Shown here: one piece after another, positions 22,988 to 32,399 of the stretch
Layout of the letters: each line of letters begins with the position of its first letter
Position numbering within the stretch: position 1 is the first letter of the stretch
NCBI GenBank assembly: GCA_024138025.1
Contig: JAMXBD010000024.1
Coordinates: 2,170,001 to 2,234,000 of the forward strand
Length of the DNA: 64,000 nucleotides
Source of the DNA: Combretum micranthum
Taxonomy: Eukaryota; Streptophyta; Magnoliopsida; Myrtales; Combretaceae
Direction: 5' to 3'
Program-made: the position numbers and the translations under genes
Notes under the pieces: generated by a model
The model's database searches: none
What the model was told of the DNA's origin: nothing
The model's input: the letters and a program-made list of their open reading frames with translations, nothing else

Positions 22988-24058
22988 AGTACTAGACTTA
23001 AGAAAAGATATAATGGAAAATGCATGTGATATTAAAGTTGATGAAAGGACTTTAAGCATATCGAGCCATGAATTGTCTATAATGAGCTACACGTTTAGTA
23101 GCATGTTGAAGTGTTTGAAATTGGATGAGCACTTATGAGAAATTGAAATTAAAATGGGTAGACCTTAAATAAAAAGTTCATACATGTGCTCCATTCATTA
23201 AGTCACATTACATTTTCTATTATACAATTGGTGGGACAAATGTATGGTAGTAGTGGTTGGCATAACCAGTGGTATCTATATGTGGGGAGCAGGAGCCGAT
23301 AAGATCTACAAATTAATGGTAAGTAGGAGTCGGTAAGAACTATATGTATTTTATGGTGAATATAGTCAATAAGATCTATAAAAATGGTTTTTAAGAAATG
23401 TTGGCCGTTATTGGCTAGAATACCTAACCCCGAATGAAGGGCGTAAATTCATTCAATATATGATTCCCGAAAAATCATATGTCTTATATGCACACATGCT
23501 TGTTGCATTCTACTTGGTTGTTTAATAAACTTGGTTGTTATTTTGTTTTAAGTATGATTATCGGGTATATTCTCACTAAGCTCGTAAAGCTTACACCGCT
23601 ATAGATATTTGTATACACATGAACACCTGTTCTTATACCTGAGGTCTCACCATATCCGCGTAAGTTTTTTTTTTTTTTTTTTTTTTGAGCTTTTGGAGGA
23701 AATCTACTTGAAGGATTAGATTGGAACTCCTTTAAAATCTTTTGATGAAGTGTTTAAGTTATGTGTAAAGACTAGTAACCTTTATGAGATCCTTGGAGAT
23801 TTAGCAGGGAAATGCTCCTATGATTTATGTAATAGACTCTTAGTTATATTTATGAGATAACTTTATTTCTAGATTCTTGTATGTTCGTTATTACTTGCTT
23901 AAACCACACTTTCCAATAGTGTCTCCTATTACCGTGTTGTACGCCTTACATGTAATACCGAAACTTTCGTGTGACTAGGATAGTCATTCATAAGTCTTTA
24001 TATAATATGTGGCTGACTGCTACGTTTAAGATACCCTACGGGACATGACAGATTAAGT

Positions 24059-24070
24059 TAGTATCAGAGC
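24059..24070 (+). other. Primer-binding site, tRNA-Met type
   Basis: TAGTATCAGAGC matches the plant initiator-Met primer site TGGTATCAGAGC at all but one base. It lies 8 nt after the LTR end at 24050. This fixes the LTR above as a 5' LTR on the plus strand. Confidence 0.7.
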
Positions 24071-24983
24071 AACAAGTTTCAAGGAATAAAGGTAATAGGA
24101 ATGAATCTTGAAAAGAAAAGGGTAGATAAGTTAAAAATTAATTAGACAAAGGCATAGATCTAGATAAGTTAGACAAGCTTAGAATTTTCTAAAAAAACTA
24201 ATGATCTCCCTTGTCTTTTATAGCTTACTCTTAGTGAAGTTAGAGCTAAGGCCCAACGACTCAACATGAGAAGCTATGAGACCCTTGTGGACTATCGATT
24301 GAAAGTAAGAAGTATATGTGAAGAATTTGCCCTTGTAGGATGACCTAGATCTACTCGGGAAATGTATAATATGTGGAGATGAGGACTCTGTGATACTATG
24401 GGACTATGGGATTGACGGTTTAAGATATGATGCCATAAGACGCACCAATTGGACCGGTATGGAAGTTATATAAGGCATGGAACGGCTTATGTGTTATTAC
24501 AACAACACTCCTATGCTTTAAGAAGATATGTTCATTTTTCGAAATGACGGACATCTAGTTTTCCCCGACTTTCGAACTTGGAACTTTATAGGCTCGGTTT
24601 ACATCTATGTCCATGACAAGCTAGCTGACCACACCGATTGAGGTCGAGCTGATGAAGAATCTTACTTCTATTAGAGCGAAGTTTATCAGAATTTGATGCC
24701 ACATCCCGATGACCCATCTCTACCACTATCGCTAAACAAAGAAAGGAGTGAACAAGTTGGATTGGAAGAAAATATGGAAGGAGCAGAGGAAGAAATGGAA
24801 AGAGAAGAGGAAGTAAACCAAGGAACAGAACCCACAATACCACTAGTAAACCACCAATAGGATGATGATGTCTTCAACCACCATGAAGTTAGCCATGATT
24901 CTGGATAGCCTGTCGACCCCCACCCCCCAAATAGAAGCTGATCTCATACCCCCATGAGGAGATCAAACCAATGATGTGATGAT

Positions 24984-24988
24984 GGAGG
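24984..24988 (+). other. Target-site duplication GGAGG (left)
   Basis: It directly precedes TGTCACGCCCC at 24989 and is repeated at 28453-28457. Confidence 0.9.
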
Positions 24989-25337
24989 TGTCACGCCCCA
25001 TAGGGTATCCTAAACGTAACAGCCCACCACATACCATATAAGACTCACGAAATCCCTATCCGAGCTTTTCGAAGTCTTATATAAATGTAAAGCGTCCCTT
25101 ACGATAATAGAATACTCAATCAATGGAGTTAAGAGGTTTAATGCGGCATTCACTAGCCATAGATAATAAATCAAAACGCATATAATATATATATAATATA
25201 TACATTACAAAAGTCTAAGGCATTCCCCCGCAAAATAATATCAAGTCCAATTACAGTCATCCAGAGTCCTTTAGTTTCCAACGGAAGTCTAAACAAAAGC
25301 GAAGTAAACTTCTAAGGGAAACTCCTATCTCCGGTAC

Positions 25338-25379
25338 CTAAGCTGTGGCTTGCCTCGGCCTAAGCCAAATGAACTCGTG
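25338..25379 (-). other. 42-nt exon-like module 3 in LTR C
   Basis: The minus strand reads ...ttACAG, then 42 nt, then GTACCG. Confidence 0.5.
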
Positions 25380-25631
25380 CTGTAACAAATAAAAGCTATG
25401 GGGGTATAAGCTAACTAACTTAGTGAGTAAGAACTTCCATATCACAATTAAGACAATTCACTCAAACAAGTAATTATTCAAGCAAATGGTATGCATCAGA
25501 CAAATGAGTTCAACAAACATATGACTAGCCGAAAATCATATGTGGATGGACTTATGCCCTCCATCCCAGGTTAGCAAATTAACGAATCCTGCGGTACGAC
25601 GCCGTTTAAGCTCACAATCAACTGAACAATA

Positions 25632-25755
25632 ATTCGTTTTATGGATTATGATTAACCAACATATTCGTTTTATGGATCATGATTAACCAACATATTCGTT
25701 TTATGGATCACGATTAACCAACATATTCGTTTTATGGATCACGAAAAACCAACCA
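25632..25755. repeat. 31-bp tandem repeat, four copies
   Basis: 'attcgttttatggat' starts at 25632, 25663, 25694 and 25725, giving an exact 31-bp period. LTR B has two copies at the same place (about 20110-20165), and LTR A has two to three diverged ones (about 22290-22380). Confidence 0.9.
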
Positions 25756-26065
25756 ATGCTAATGCTCCATCCCTATCGTGATATGAATGAGTCCAATTAT
25801 AATTGAAGTCAAATATATATTAATTCAATTCTTTTAGGTGACCAACAATTATTCGCAGACAATCAATATAAAATGCTAGCTAATCAATCAATAGCTTAAC
25901 ACCCGATTTCGATATTCCTTAAGTTCCATTTCACACATTAACAGCAGACAAATATATAACTCTCATATACCCCATCATATATATCCATTTTTATTTTTGC
26001 CTATACCACTAGTGCCACTATCAATACAATCACAAACATTAATTGAGAGTGGAAGTAGTACTCAC

Positions 26066-26134
26066 TCGGCCATGGTTCGCCGGTCTTTTAGTAATAGAAA
26101 TCGGGTGGTAACGTATCGTCCTACTCAAGATCAC
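26066..26134 (-). other. Exon-like module 2 in LTR C
   Basis: 69 nt between TTGGTAG and GTGAGT on the minus strand, as in LTRs A and B. Confidence 0.5.
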
Positions 26135-26233
26135 CTACCAATTAAGAACAACCTAATAAGAATCTCATCACTAAACTAATTCAAGCTATGCATCTAAACT
26201 ACATGGAATCGGAATTCTCGTTATTAGCGGAAG

Positions 26234-26276
26234 CTCCGACTTAAAACGGCCATAATTTGGTCATTTTATCTCGGAA
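26234..26276 (-). other. Conserved LTR hairpin (LTR C copy)
   Basis: 43 nt, the same length as the other copies. The outer stem is TTCCGA/TCGGAG. Confidence 0.65.
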
Positions 26277-27752
26277 TTTCACAAATTTTATATCGATCTC
26301 TATCTACTTCGAAAGATCTATCTATTTCTAGTATTATTTTCAATTTTTGAAAACATTAAGGTCACAGAACAGTGGGATCAGTTCTGTTTTGTAACTTTTC
26401 CAATTTCGAAAAATTGTTTCGCATTTGATAAAAATGTTCCTAGTTGATGATTCATGTATAGATGGTCTATGAATGAATTCCTAATATGAATATCATGTAA
26501 TGAGCTCAATATATGCATGGTTTTTATGATCTTTGGTGATGAACTCTTATGAACTTCTATTTATTAAGAATTCTATGATGATCACTTATGCAAGCTATTC
26601 TTTCCAACTTTACATTTCCTAGGGTTTTTATGATTTTATTCTTGGAATTTACTTACCATCCAAATAAAAATGAGTTCTCAATATCTATACTAATCATGAC
26701 CTTCATTTATGCATAAAAATCCATATTTTTCATTGGGTGAATATGTTTTTAAACAAGCTACTCACAAAAATCCGAATTTTGTAAATTTCCTTTTCTTGCA
26801 TTTTCTTTATGAGAAAACTTGTTTAATGCATCAAAAATTGAAGCTTCATTATATCTATTGTCTAAAGACTCCATTTAACTCATAAACATGCCATCTAAGC
26901 TTGGATACCAAGTGTTTGTGTAGGCATCATCCTAAAATACGAATTTGACTATTAATCACTATATCAATATTTTTCATTCTAGTCTTCACTACTTGTTTTA
27001 CATTTTTCTTATGCCTAAACTCATCTAAACTTATGAAAATCATTCCTTAAGGACATCTATTACATATACCTTCCATTTTCTATGAAAAATATGAGTTTTG
27101 AAGTTGTTTTGGTGGTCTTTAAAATAGGGTTCCAAAATCATCCGAATTTTCAACTAAACATTTCTAACCAAATATTTTCCTTTTCAAGTTTCTTGTCTTC
27201 TATACATATAGATCTACCATCTAACCTATCTATGCATAAGCAAGCTACATTTTTATGATCATCAATGCATGAAAATCAAAATAACATATGAACATAAATG
27301 TAGATGAAGATGTGGATGTCTAAACATTGGATCTACTAAATATAATGCATGAATCATAAGTTTCATGGCATGAACATAAATATCTATGCAAGATTCCTAC
27401 TTTACATGCATGAACAAGCTAATATCTCAAAAAAAACTCTTCTAAACACTAGATCCACTTCTTGTGATGGCTTGATATTCTTGTACAAGTGTTTTCATGC
27501 CCCTAGCATATGCTCATTGGGATTAAATGTGAAAAACACACAAGAATAGCTTTGCCATTGCAAGATTTGGTAAGAATGAAGCTTGAAATCAACATAACAA
27601 TAGATATTAGAGGTAGAAATGAAGAGGAAATGAGTTGTGTGTGTGAGAGTGGAAAGGGGAGGAGGGTCACACAAATGGGAGAGAAAAAGAGGGTTTTCTT
27701 CTTTTAGAAAAAATTGAACAAGTGAAAATGAGGAGAGAGAGAGAAAAAGGTG

Positions 27753-27760
27753 TTTATATA
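27753..27760 (-). promoter_or_regulatory. TATA-like box of LTR C
   Basis: The minus strand reads TATATAAACACC, at the same relative place as in the other family L LTRs. Confidence 0.45.
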
Positions 27761-28452
27761 TGAATAGATTAGGGTTTGTAATTGAATAAAAATAACAAAA
27801 ACAAAAAAAATGAGAGGGGGAAAGGGGGAGTGGGCGCCGGCCATTGGGTGGGGGGGTTGTTGTGTGTGTTTTAAATTTGTTAAATTGTAATTTATGTAAT
27901 TAAAATGTAATAAATGTAATAATTATTTAGGAAACAAAAATTCTTAGAAAAGAAAATTGTCATGAGTAGTTGTAAGGATGTAAGAATAGGGTATGGATAG
28001 TGTGTAGTGTAAGTTGTACTTATGAATAGTAGACAAGACATCTACTTTACCGGTTGTAACGAAAACATGGGAAAAGACTATAACTGTAATTTTTATAGCC
28101 CGGAAAATTATAAAATTGATATTTTTGGAATCCTCATAAAATTACGGTTCTAATGAATATTCCGAAACATTTTTCTGAGTTCGTGGTCTCGGGGCACGCT
28201 TTTCCGTAATTGAGCTCGGGAAGGCCCCGAATTGAAAAATTCTCGAATTTAAAACTTTCAAAGGTCTAAAATATACTTTAGAATGATAATTCATATTCAT
28301 TTATTTTATAAAACTTCTTTTATTATGAAACCGAAGGAAAGCCGGATTTAGGATTCCTAAGCTTCTCTCACTAGACTTAAACTGAACCGGATTAGGGTTT
28401 CGTTTTTCAACTCCCGGGGTTTTCTTAACTACTGAGAGTACCGGGGTTTACA

Positions 28453-28457
28453 GGAGG
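28453..28457 (+). other. Target-site duplication GGAGG (right)
   Basis: An exact match to 24984-24988. Confidence 0.9.
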
Positions 28458-29016
28458 AATCTGATGGAGGGCATGCACCACCAATAGCCCATACACAAAG
28501 AGAACCTAGCATGTCAAGGGAGTGACCCTCTAATAAAGGAAAAAGGATGACAGTTCGAAGCTACCTGAGACAATTTGTAGCTAGAGGCCCAGGATGACTC
28601 CTAGCCCCAATCATCGCGGCATGACTCCCTCTCCATAAAAGATGACTGAAGAAGGAAAGAAGGAAGGATCCACCCGAGCAAATCCCATATGTCCACATCA
28701 AATTTTGTAACCAAATCGACCTAGGATATAGGATTGATTAGAAGTTTATTTTATGTTTCCAAAAAGGTGTTTTGGTTGTTGTTGTGTTTTGAATTTTTTG
28801 TAAGCTTTGATTTCCTCTATGTATGGGTTTCATACCCTTGAATGCTTTTAATTAATGAAGTATTTTTAGTTTGAACAATTTCTATTTCTTGATTTGGTTA
28901 CTTAAATTTCTTTTATGAATATGATGTATTTCTCTATATGATAGAATTATCACAATTTCCGTAATTTGGGCTACTCAATATGTAAAAGACTTAATAACTA
29001 GAACTTACGTAACTAA
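28458..29016 (+). mobile_element. Family L internal region, non-coding part before gag
   Basis: This is the resumption of the internal region after solo LTR C. The stretch at 28740-28880 ('ttttgtaagctttgatttcc...taatgaagtattttt') resembles the AT-rich spacer found before gag in some plant chromoviruses. No open frame of note. Confidence 0.5.
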
Positions 29017-29415
29017 AATTTAAACAACCAACCTAAAAAGAGGAGAGCAAGAGAAAGATGTGCATCAAATAATCCACTTAATGAAGCAAATCAACAAGAG
29101 GAACCTCTCATAGCTCCACCCCCAAATCTGCAAGGTGATCTACAAGCTACGCTCGGTCAATTAACACAGCTTCTAAATGTGTTAGTTCAACAACAACAAA
29201 TGAATATGCCAGCTCCGGCACTAGCACAAGCACCACCTCAGCAAGCACCCAAAGCATCCATTCATGGTCCTGTACCCCATGATGCTCAATCGCATTACGC
29301 GCCTTTGTTGCCTCTGCCATCACCTCGACCTTACAAGAATTTACTTTCAGATTTCATCAAAAGCAACCGCTACTTTGATGGAGCCTTTGGAAAACTGGAC
29401 GAAGCCGATGAATGA
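29017..29415 (+). pseudogene. gag fragment of a Ty3/gypsy (chromovirus-like) element
   Basis: The frame is open from 29017 to a stop at 29413-29415 (about 132 codons) with no ATG at its start. Residues near the N-terminus are basic (PKKRRARER). Then come a Pro/Gln-rich linker (LVQQQQMNMPAPALAQAPPQ) and the motif FIKSNRYFDGAFGKLDEADE. That motif sits where plant chromovirus Gag proteins have their conserved entry into the capsid domain. The protein ends abruptly there, and minus-strand Athila-like integrase begins within a few bases, so the rest of gag and all of pol are lost. It belongs to the element whose 5' LTR is 14039-24050. The lineage is inferred from the tRNA-Met primer site and this motif. 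Confidence 0.65.
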
Positions 29416-29423
29416 GTGATTAT

Positions 29424-30564
29424 CTAGTGAATCACTCTATGATTGATGTCTCTGAGGGTAGAAGCCTTAGCCCCCTTTTCTTTATAGGGAATGGCTAGAC
29501 TTAGCTTTCCCCAATACAAATAATTGAACCACCTTAGTGGCCAATCAACCTTTAGACGTACAAATTCATCAATTTGGTGAATGGAGTCGAAACTCCTCAC
29601 GTCCTCCTTATTCAAAATCAACTCCTTGGTAAAGCTTCAAACGTTGCCTATTTACCTTAAAAGTTCCACTTTCTAGATGCTCCAATTCAACCACCCCATG
29701 TGGATAGGAATGGTCCGGACCATCTTGATTTCAACTTCCCCAAAAAAAGTCTTAATCAAGAATTGAACAAAAGGACTTGGTCACCTTCCTTGAGCTATTT
29801 TGGATGACAGATTCGCTTGTCATGATGTAGCTTTGTTTTTTCCTTGTAAATCCTCATGTTGTCGTAAGCAAGCCATATCCACTCATCCAATTCATTAAGA
29901 TGAAGCTTTCTTCTCATACTGGAGGATTCTAAGTCAAAATTGACTTGTTTAATAGTCTAATAGGACTTGTGCTCAATTTCCACCAGCAAGCGACGAGCCT
30001 TTCCATAAATGAGATAGTATGGTTTAATTCCCAATGGTGTCTTATAGGCAGTCCTATATGCCCAAAGTGCATCATCTAGCTTTTCTGCCTAATCCTTCCT
30101 ATGGTGCTTCACTGACTTCTCCAAAATTCATTTCAAATCATGATTAGAAACTTCGGCTTGCCCATGGTTTGTCCATGATATGGTGTTGCAATTTTACGAG
30201 TTACCCTGTACCGTTTTAACACCTTCTCAAGCTAGTAATTGTAGAAATGTGTTCCCCTATCACTTAATATAGCTCTGGGCTCTCTAAACCTTGAGAACAA
30301 TTTCTTAGTGGGCATTGCTTGGGCTTTTACCCACTTTGAGACGTAGTCTAATGCCACCAGGATATACTTATTTCCAAAAGAAGTTGGAAACGGTCTTATA
30401 TAATTGATGCCCCATACATTGAAATTTCACATTCCAAAATATAATTCTGTGGCATCTCATCTTCTCACGACATATTTCCAACTCTTTGACATCGATCACA
30501 AACATGAACAAGATGATGGGCATCCTTAAAAATGGTAGGCCAATAGAATCTAGCCTCCATAACT
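29424..30564 (-). pseudogene. Athila-like integrase, core and C-terminal part
   Basis: Minus-strand translation in shifting frames gives integrase hallmarks. These are a core strand with the first catalytic Asp ([11 protein letters not shown], about 30380-30320), a second Asp ([10 protein letters not shown], about 30270-30240), and a C-terminal stretch (PHGVVELE...GTFKVNRQRLKLY, about 29710-29630) typical of Athila integrase ends. Several stops and frameshifts break the frame. The zinc-binding N-terminal part lies across the foldback element at 31571-31848. Confidence 0.7.
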
Positions 30565-30569
30565 TTTTG
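30565..30569 (+). other. Target-site duplication TTTTG (left)
   Basis: It precedes the foldback element's TGTCAC and is repeated at 31566-31570. Removing the element and one copy leaves the surrounding integrase reading frame continuous, which supports these boundaries. Confidence 0.85.
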
Positions 30570-31043
30570 TGTCACTCCCCGCCCCTATAGGCGACGGCAA
30601 CGTGATGCCAGGGTAGGCAAACCCACCGCTGGCCACCTAGTGGTAATGGCCGGCACCACCATTGCATCATGGTGACCCCAACCAACGCATGCCCCGCAGG
30701 TACCACGGGCACTATAGGTATTGTTACCCTCAGGATGGATTGAACCCAGTCTGCAGCCTACAGATCAATTGGTGAGAGGTGCTGCCTTTGGGGCAGGCAA
30801 AAGCCTCAAGTCATGGTTCGAATCCTAGAGGCTGTAGACTGGGTTCAATCCATCCTGAGGGTAACAATACCTATAGTGCCCGTGGTACCCTGCGGGGCAT
30901 GCGTTGGTTGGGGTCACCATGATGCAATGGTAGTGCCGGCCATTACCATTAGGGGGCCAGCGGTGGGTTTGCCTGCCCTGGCATCACGTCCCGTCACCTG
31001 CGGGGGCGGGGCGTGACATAAAAAGGTGCCTTTTTATGTCACA

Positions 31044-31063
31044 CCCCCCCCCCCCCCCCCCCC
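31044..31063. repeat. Poly-C tract, 20 nt
   Basis: An uninterrupted C20 lies near the left end of foldback unit 2. The opposite arm has a short interrupted version (GGGGGGCGGG). Confidence 0.95.
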
Positions 31064-31241
31064 ACTACCGAGGTTCTGGATGTGATGCCAGGGCAGACAA
31101 CCACCGCTGGCCCCCTAGTGGTAATGGCCGACACCACCATTGCATCATGGTGACCTCAACCAACACATGCCCCGTAGGTACCACGGGCACTATAGGTATT
31201 GTTACCCTCAGGATGGATTGAACCCAGTCTGCAGCCTCTAG

Positions 31242-31379
31242 GATTCGAACCCATGACCTGAGGCTTTTGCCTGCCCCAGAGGCAGCACCTCTCACCAATT
31301 GATCCAGATTAATTGGTGAGAGGTGCTGCTTCTGGGGCAGGCAAAAGCCTTAGGTCATGGGTTCGAATCCTAAAGGCTG
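31242..31379. other. Inverted pair of tRNA-like sequences at hairpin centre
   Basis: On each strand the arm reads out from the centre as a tRNA-like order. First is a D-arm-like AATTGGTGAGAGG (A-box region). Then an anticodon arm of 5-bp stem TGCCT/AGGCA around the 7-nt loop CTGGGGC, and then the T-arm/B-box GGTTCGAATCC. Loop position would give anticodon GGG. The acceptor stem is not convincing, so this is tRNA-derived rather than a working tRNA gene. A third copy lies in unit 1 (30771-30832). Confidence 0.6.
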
Positions 31380-31565
31380 CAGACTGGGTTCAATCCATCC
31401 TGAGGGTAACAATACCTATAGTGCCCGTGGTATCTTGCGGGGCATGCATTGGTTGAGGTCACCATGATGCAATGGTGGTGTCGGCCATTACCACTAGGGG
31501 GCCAGCGGTGGTTGTCTACCCTGGCATCACATCCAGAACCTCGGTAGTGGGGGGCGGGTGTGACA

Positions 31566-31570
31566 TTTTG
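31566..31570 (+). other. Target-site duplication TTTTG (right)
   Basis: An exact match to 30565-30569. Confidence 0.85.
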
Positions 31571-31848
31571 AGTCGTCCTATTTGGAACGTAATGTCCTCC
31601 TATAGGACCAGAATGGCATGCTTGCAAAATTTTTCATCCTTTTGAATGAGAGACACAATGACAGATCAATTGATCTATACAAACATGAAAAAGAAACAGT
31701 TCCTCCCAAAAATAATACTTCAACTCAGAAAAGAATTTCTTCTTTTCATTGTAAGTCATGTCTCAAGGAGGACGCTAGCAGTAAGATAATTTTCATAATT
31801 TGTAAACTAAGGAGTGTCAGAATTTCTAACCTTATGTACTGTATATAA
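31571..31848 (-). pseudogene. Athila-like integrase, N-terminal zinc-binding part
   Basis: The minus strand shows CHSGPIGGHYVPNRTTQ, the middle of the HHCC zinc-binding region of Ty3 integrases, immediately before the foldback insertion. The partner cysteines follow on the other side of the insert (CDRCQR near 30500). Frames are interrupted. Confidence 0.65.
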
Positions 31849-32383
31849 TCATTCCTCCAGAAATTCATCATTGGTATCTTCTTCCTTCAATTTCTCTAAG
31901 GGAGGATTCTCCAAATGAGACAAGTGATCGGCTACTAGATTTTCTACTCCCTTTTTGACTCGGATCTCCAAATCAAATTCTTGTAGAAGGAGGATCCATC
32001 TGATAAGGCGTGGCTTCACATCCATTTTTGACAAAAGGTATTTAAGAGCAGAATGGTCATTATAAACTATTACCTTTGATAGAATCAAATATGGTCGAAA
32101 CTTGTCAAAGGTAAACACCATAGCCAATAATTCTTTTTCCGTGGTGGTGTAGTTTTCTTGGGCACTATTGAGTGTCTACTGGCATAGTAGATAGGTTGAA
32201 AATGCTCATCTCTTCTTTGTCCCAAAACTGCACAACAACATAATCACTTGCGTCACACATCAATTCAAATGGTAGACTCCAATTTGGTGCTATCATGATT
32301 GGTGCACCAATTAGCTTCTTCTTAAGGAGGTTGAATACTTCATGGCATTCTTGACTAAACTCAAATGGTACATCCTTTTCCAA
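31849..32383 (-). pseudogene. Athila-like RNase H
   Basis: Two open stretches cover this domain. One (32383-32165) has PFEFSQECHEVFNLLKKKL, the lead-in after the RT, then FELMCDASDYVVV with the first catalytic Asp. The other (32127-31849) has [31 protein letters not shown] and the terminal [11 protein letters not shown]. They lie in different frames, with the usual connecting motif damaged. The order fits Ty3 RNase H directly followed by integrase. Confidence 0.75.
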
Positions 32384-32399
32384 TAGCCTTGTGAGTGGT

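Larger units (their letters stand above)
14039..24050 (+). mobile_element. 5' LTR of family L element, holding nested LTRs
   Basis: It begins TGTAAGCCCTTG and ends GGGACATGACA. A primer-binding-like site follows at 24059, so this is the 5' LTR of an element rather than a solo LTR. Removing the nested copy at 16760-22982 brings together 'gtgcttgtaatgtagt' and 'agtactagacttaag', which matches the uninterrupted order at 8390-8460. Own parts: 5' splice-like CTTAG|GTAAAA (GT at 14971), hairpin (16495-16537), exon-like module 2 (16637-16708) and module 3 (23618-23659; acceptor decayed, donor GTAAGT). The flank AGTAT at 14034 has no matching partner because the element is 3'-truncated. An AT-only open frame at 14436-14744 is not supported as a gene. 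Confidence 0.8.
24051..24988 (+). mobile_element. 5' internal region of family L element, degraded
   Basis: This follows the 5' LTR and precedes gag. It starts with a primer-binding-like site. A 39-codon open stretch (24224-24343, containing LSEVRAKAQRLNMRSYETL) and an acid-rich stretch near 24700-24850 suggest decayed coding sequence, but stops interrupt both and I recognise no family. The minus-strand frames at 24586-24877 are shadows. The inverted solo LTR at 24989 interrupts the region, which resumes at 28458. Confidence 0.55.
24989..28452 (-). mobile_element. Solo LTR 'C' of family L, inverted (3464 bp)
   Basis: On the minus strand it begins TGTAAACCCCGG (28452) and ends GGGCGTGACA (24989), with duplication GGAGG on both sides and no internal domain. 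Parts, reading from 28452 down: TATA-like TATATAAA (27760-27753), hairpin (26276-26234), module 2 (26134-26066, followed by GTGAGT) and module 3 (25379-25338, followed by GTACCG). A 31-bp tandem repeat lies at 25632-25755. The open frames at 25997-26179 and 27349-27707 fall in LTR sequence and are not genes. It interrupts the internal region of the family L element. Confidence 0.92.
30570..31565. mobile_element. Double foldback element with tRNA-like arms
   Basis: Two adjacent hairpin units each begin TGTCAC and end GTGACA. Unit 1 is 30570-31018 and unit 2 is 31037-31565. They are separated by an 18-nt near-palindrome (31019-31036). The whole is flanked by TTTTG. In unit 2 the two arms (about 31037-31308 and 31314-31565) are nearly perfect reverse complements. 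In unit 1 the left arm lacks the tRNA-like part. The arms carry a tRNA-like stretch with a B-box GGTTCGAATCC. The element is GC-rich, unlike its surroundings. Minus- and plus-strand open frames inside (30813-31016, 31036-31298, 31370-31627) are by-products of the palindrome. No transposase. Confidence 0.85.

Noticed and set aside
24586..24877. Minus-strand ORFs of 85 and 63 codons
   Set aside because: They are the reverse of an acid-rich, purine-rich plus-strand stretch in the family L internal region; Leu/Pro/Ser composition is typical of such shadows.
25632..25755. Possible CRISPR-like array
   Set aside because: The four 31-bp units are contiguous with no unique spacers, and the locus is plant LTR sequence.
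31242..31379. A functional tRNA-Pro(GGG) gene pair
   Set aside because: A-box, anticodon arm and B-box are tRNA-like, but no matching acceptor stem was found. The arms continue into unrelated element sequence.
30813..31627. Several ORFs of 61-85 codons with similar proteins on both strands
   Set aside because: The similarity comes from the palindrome of the foldback element, not from genes.
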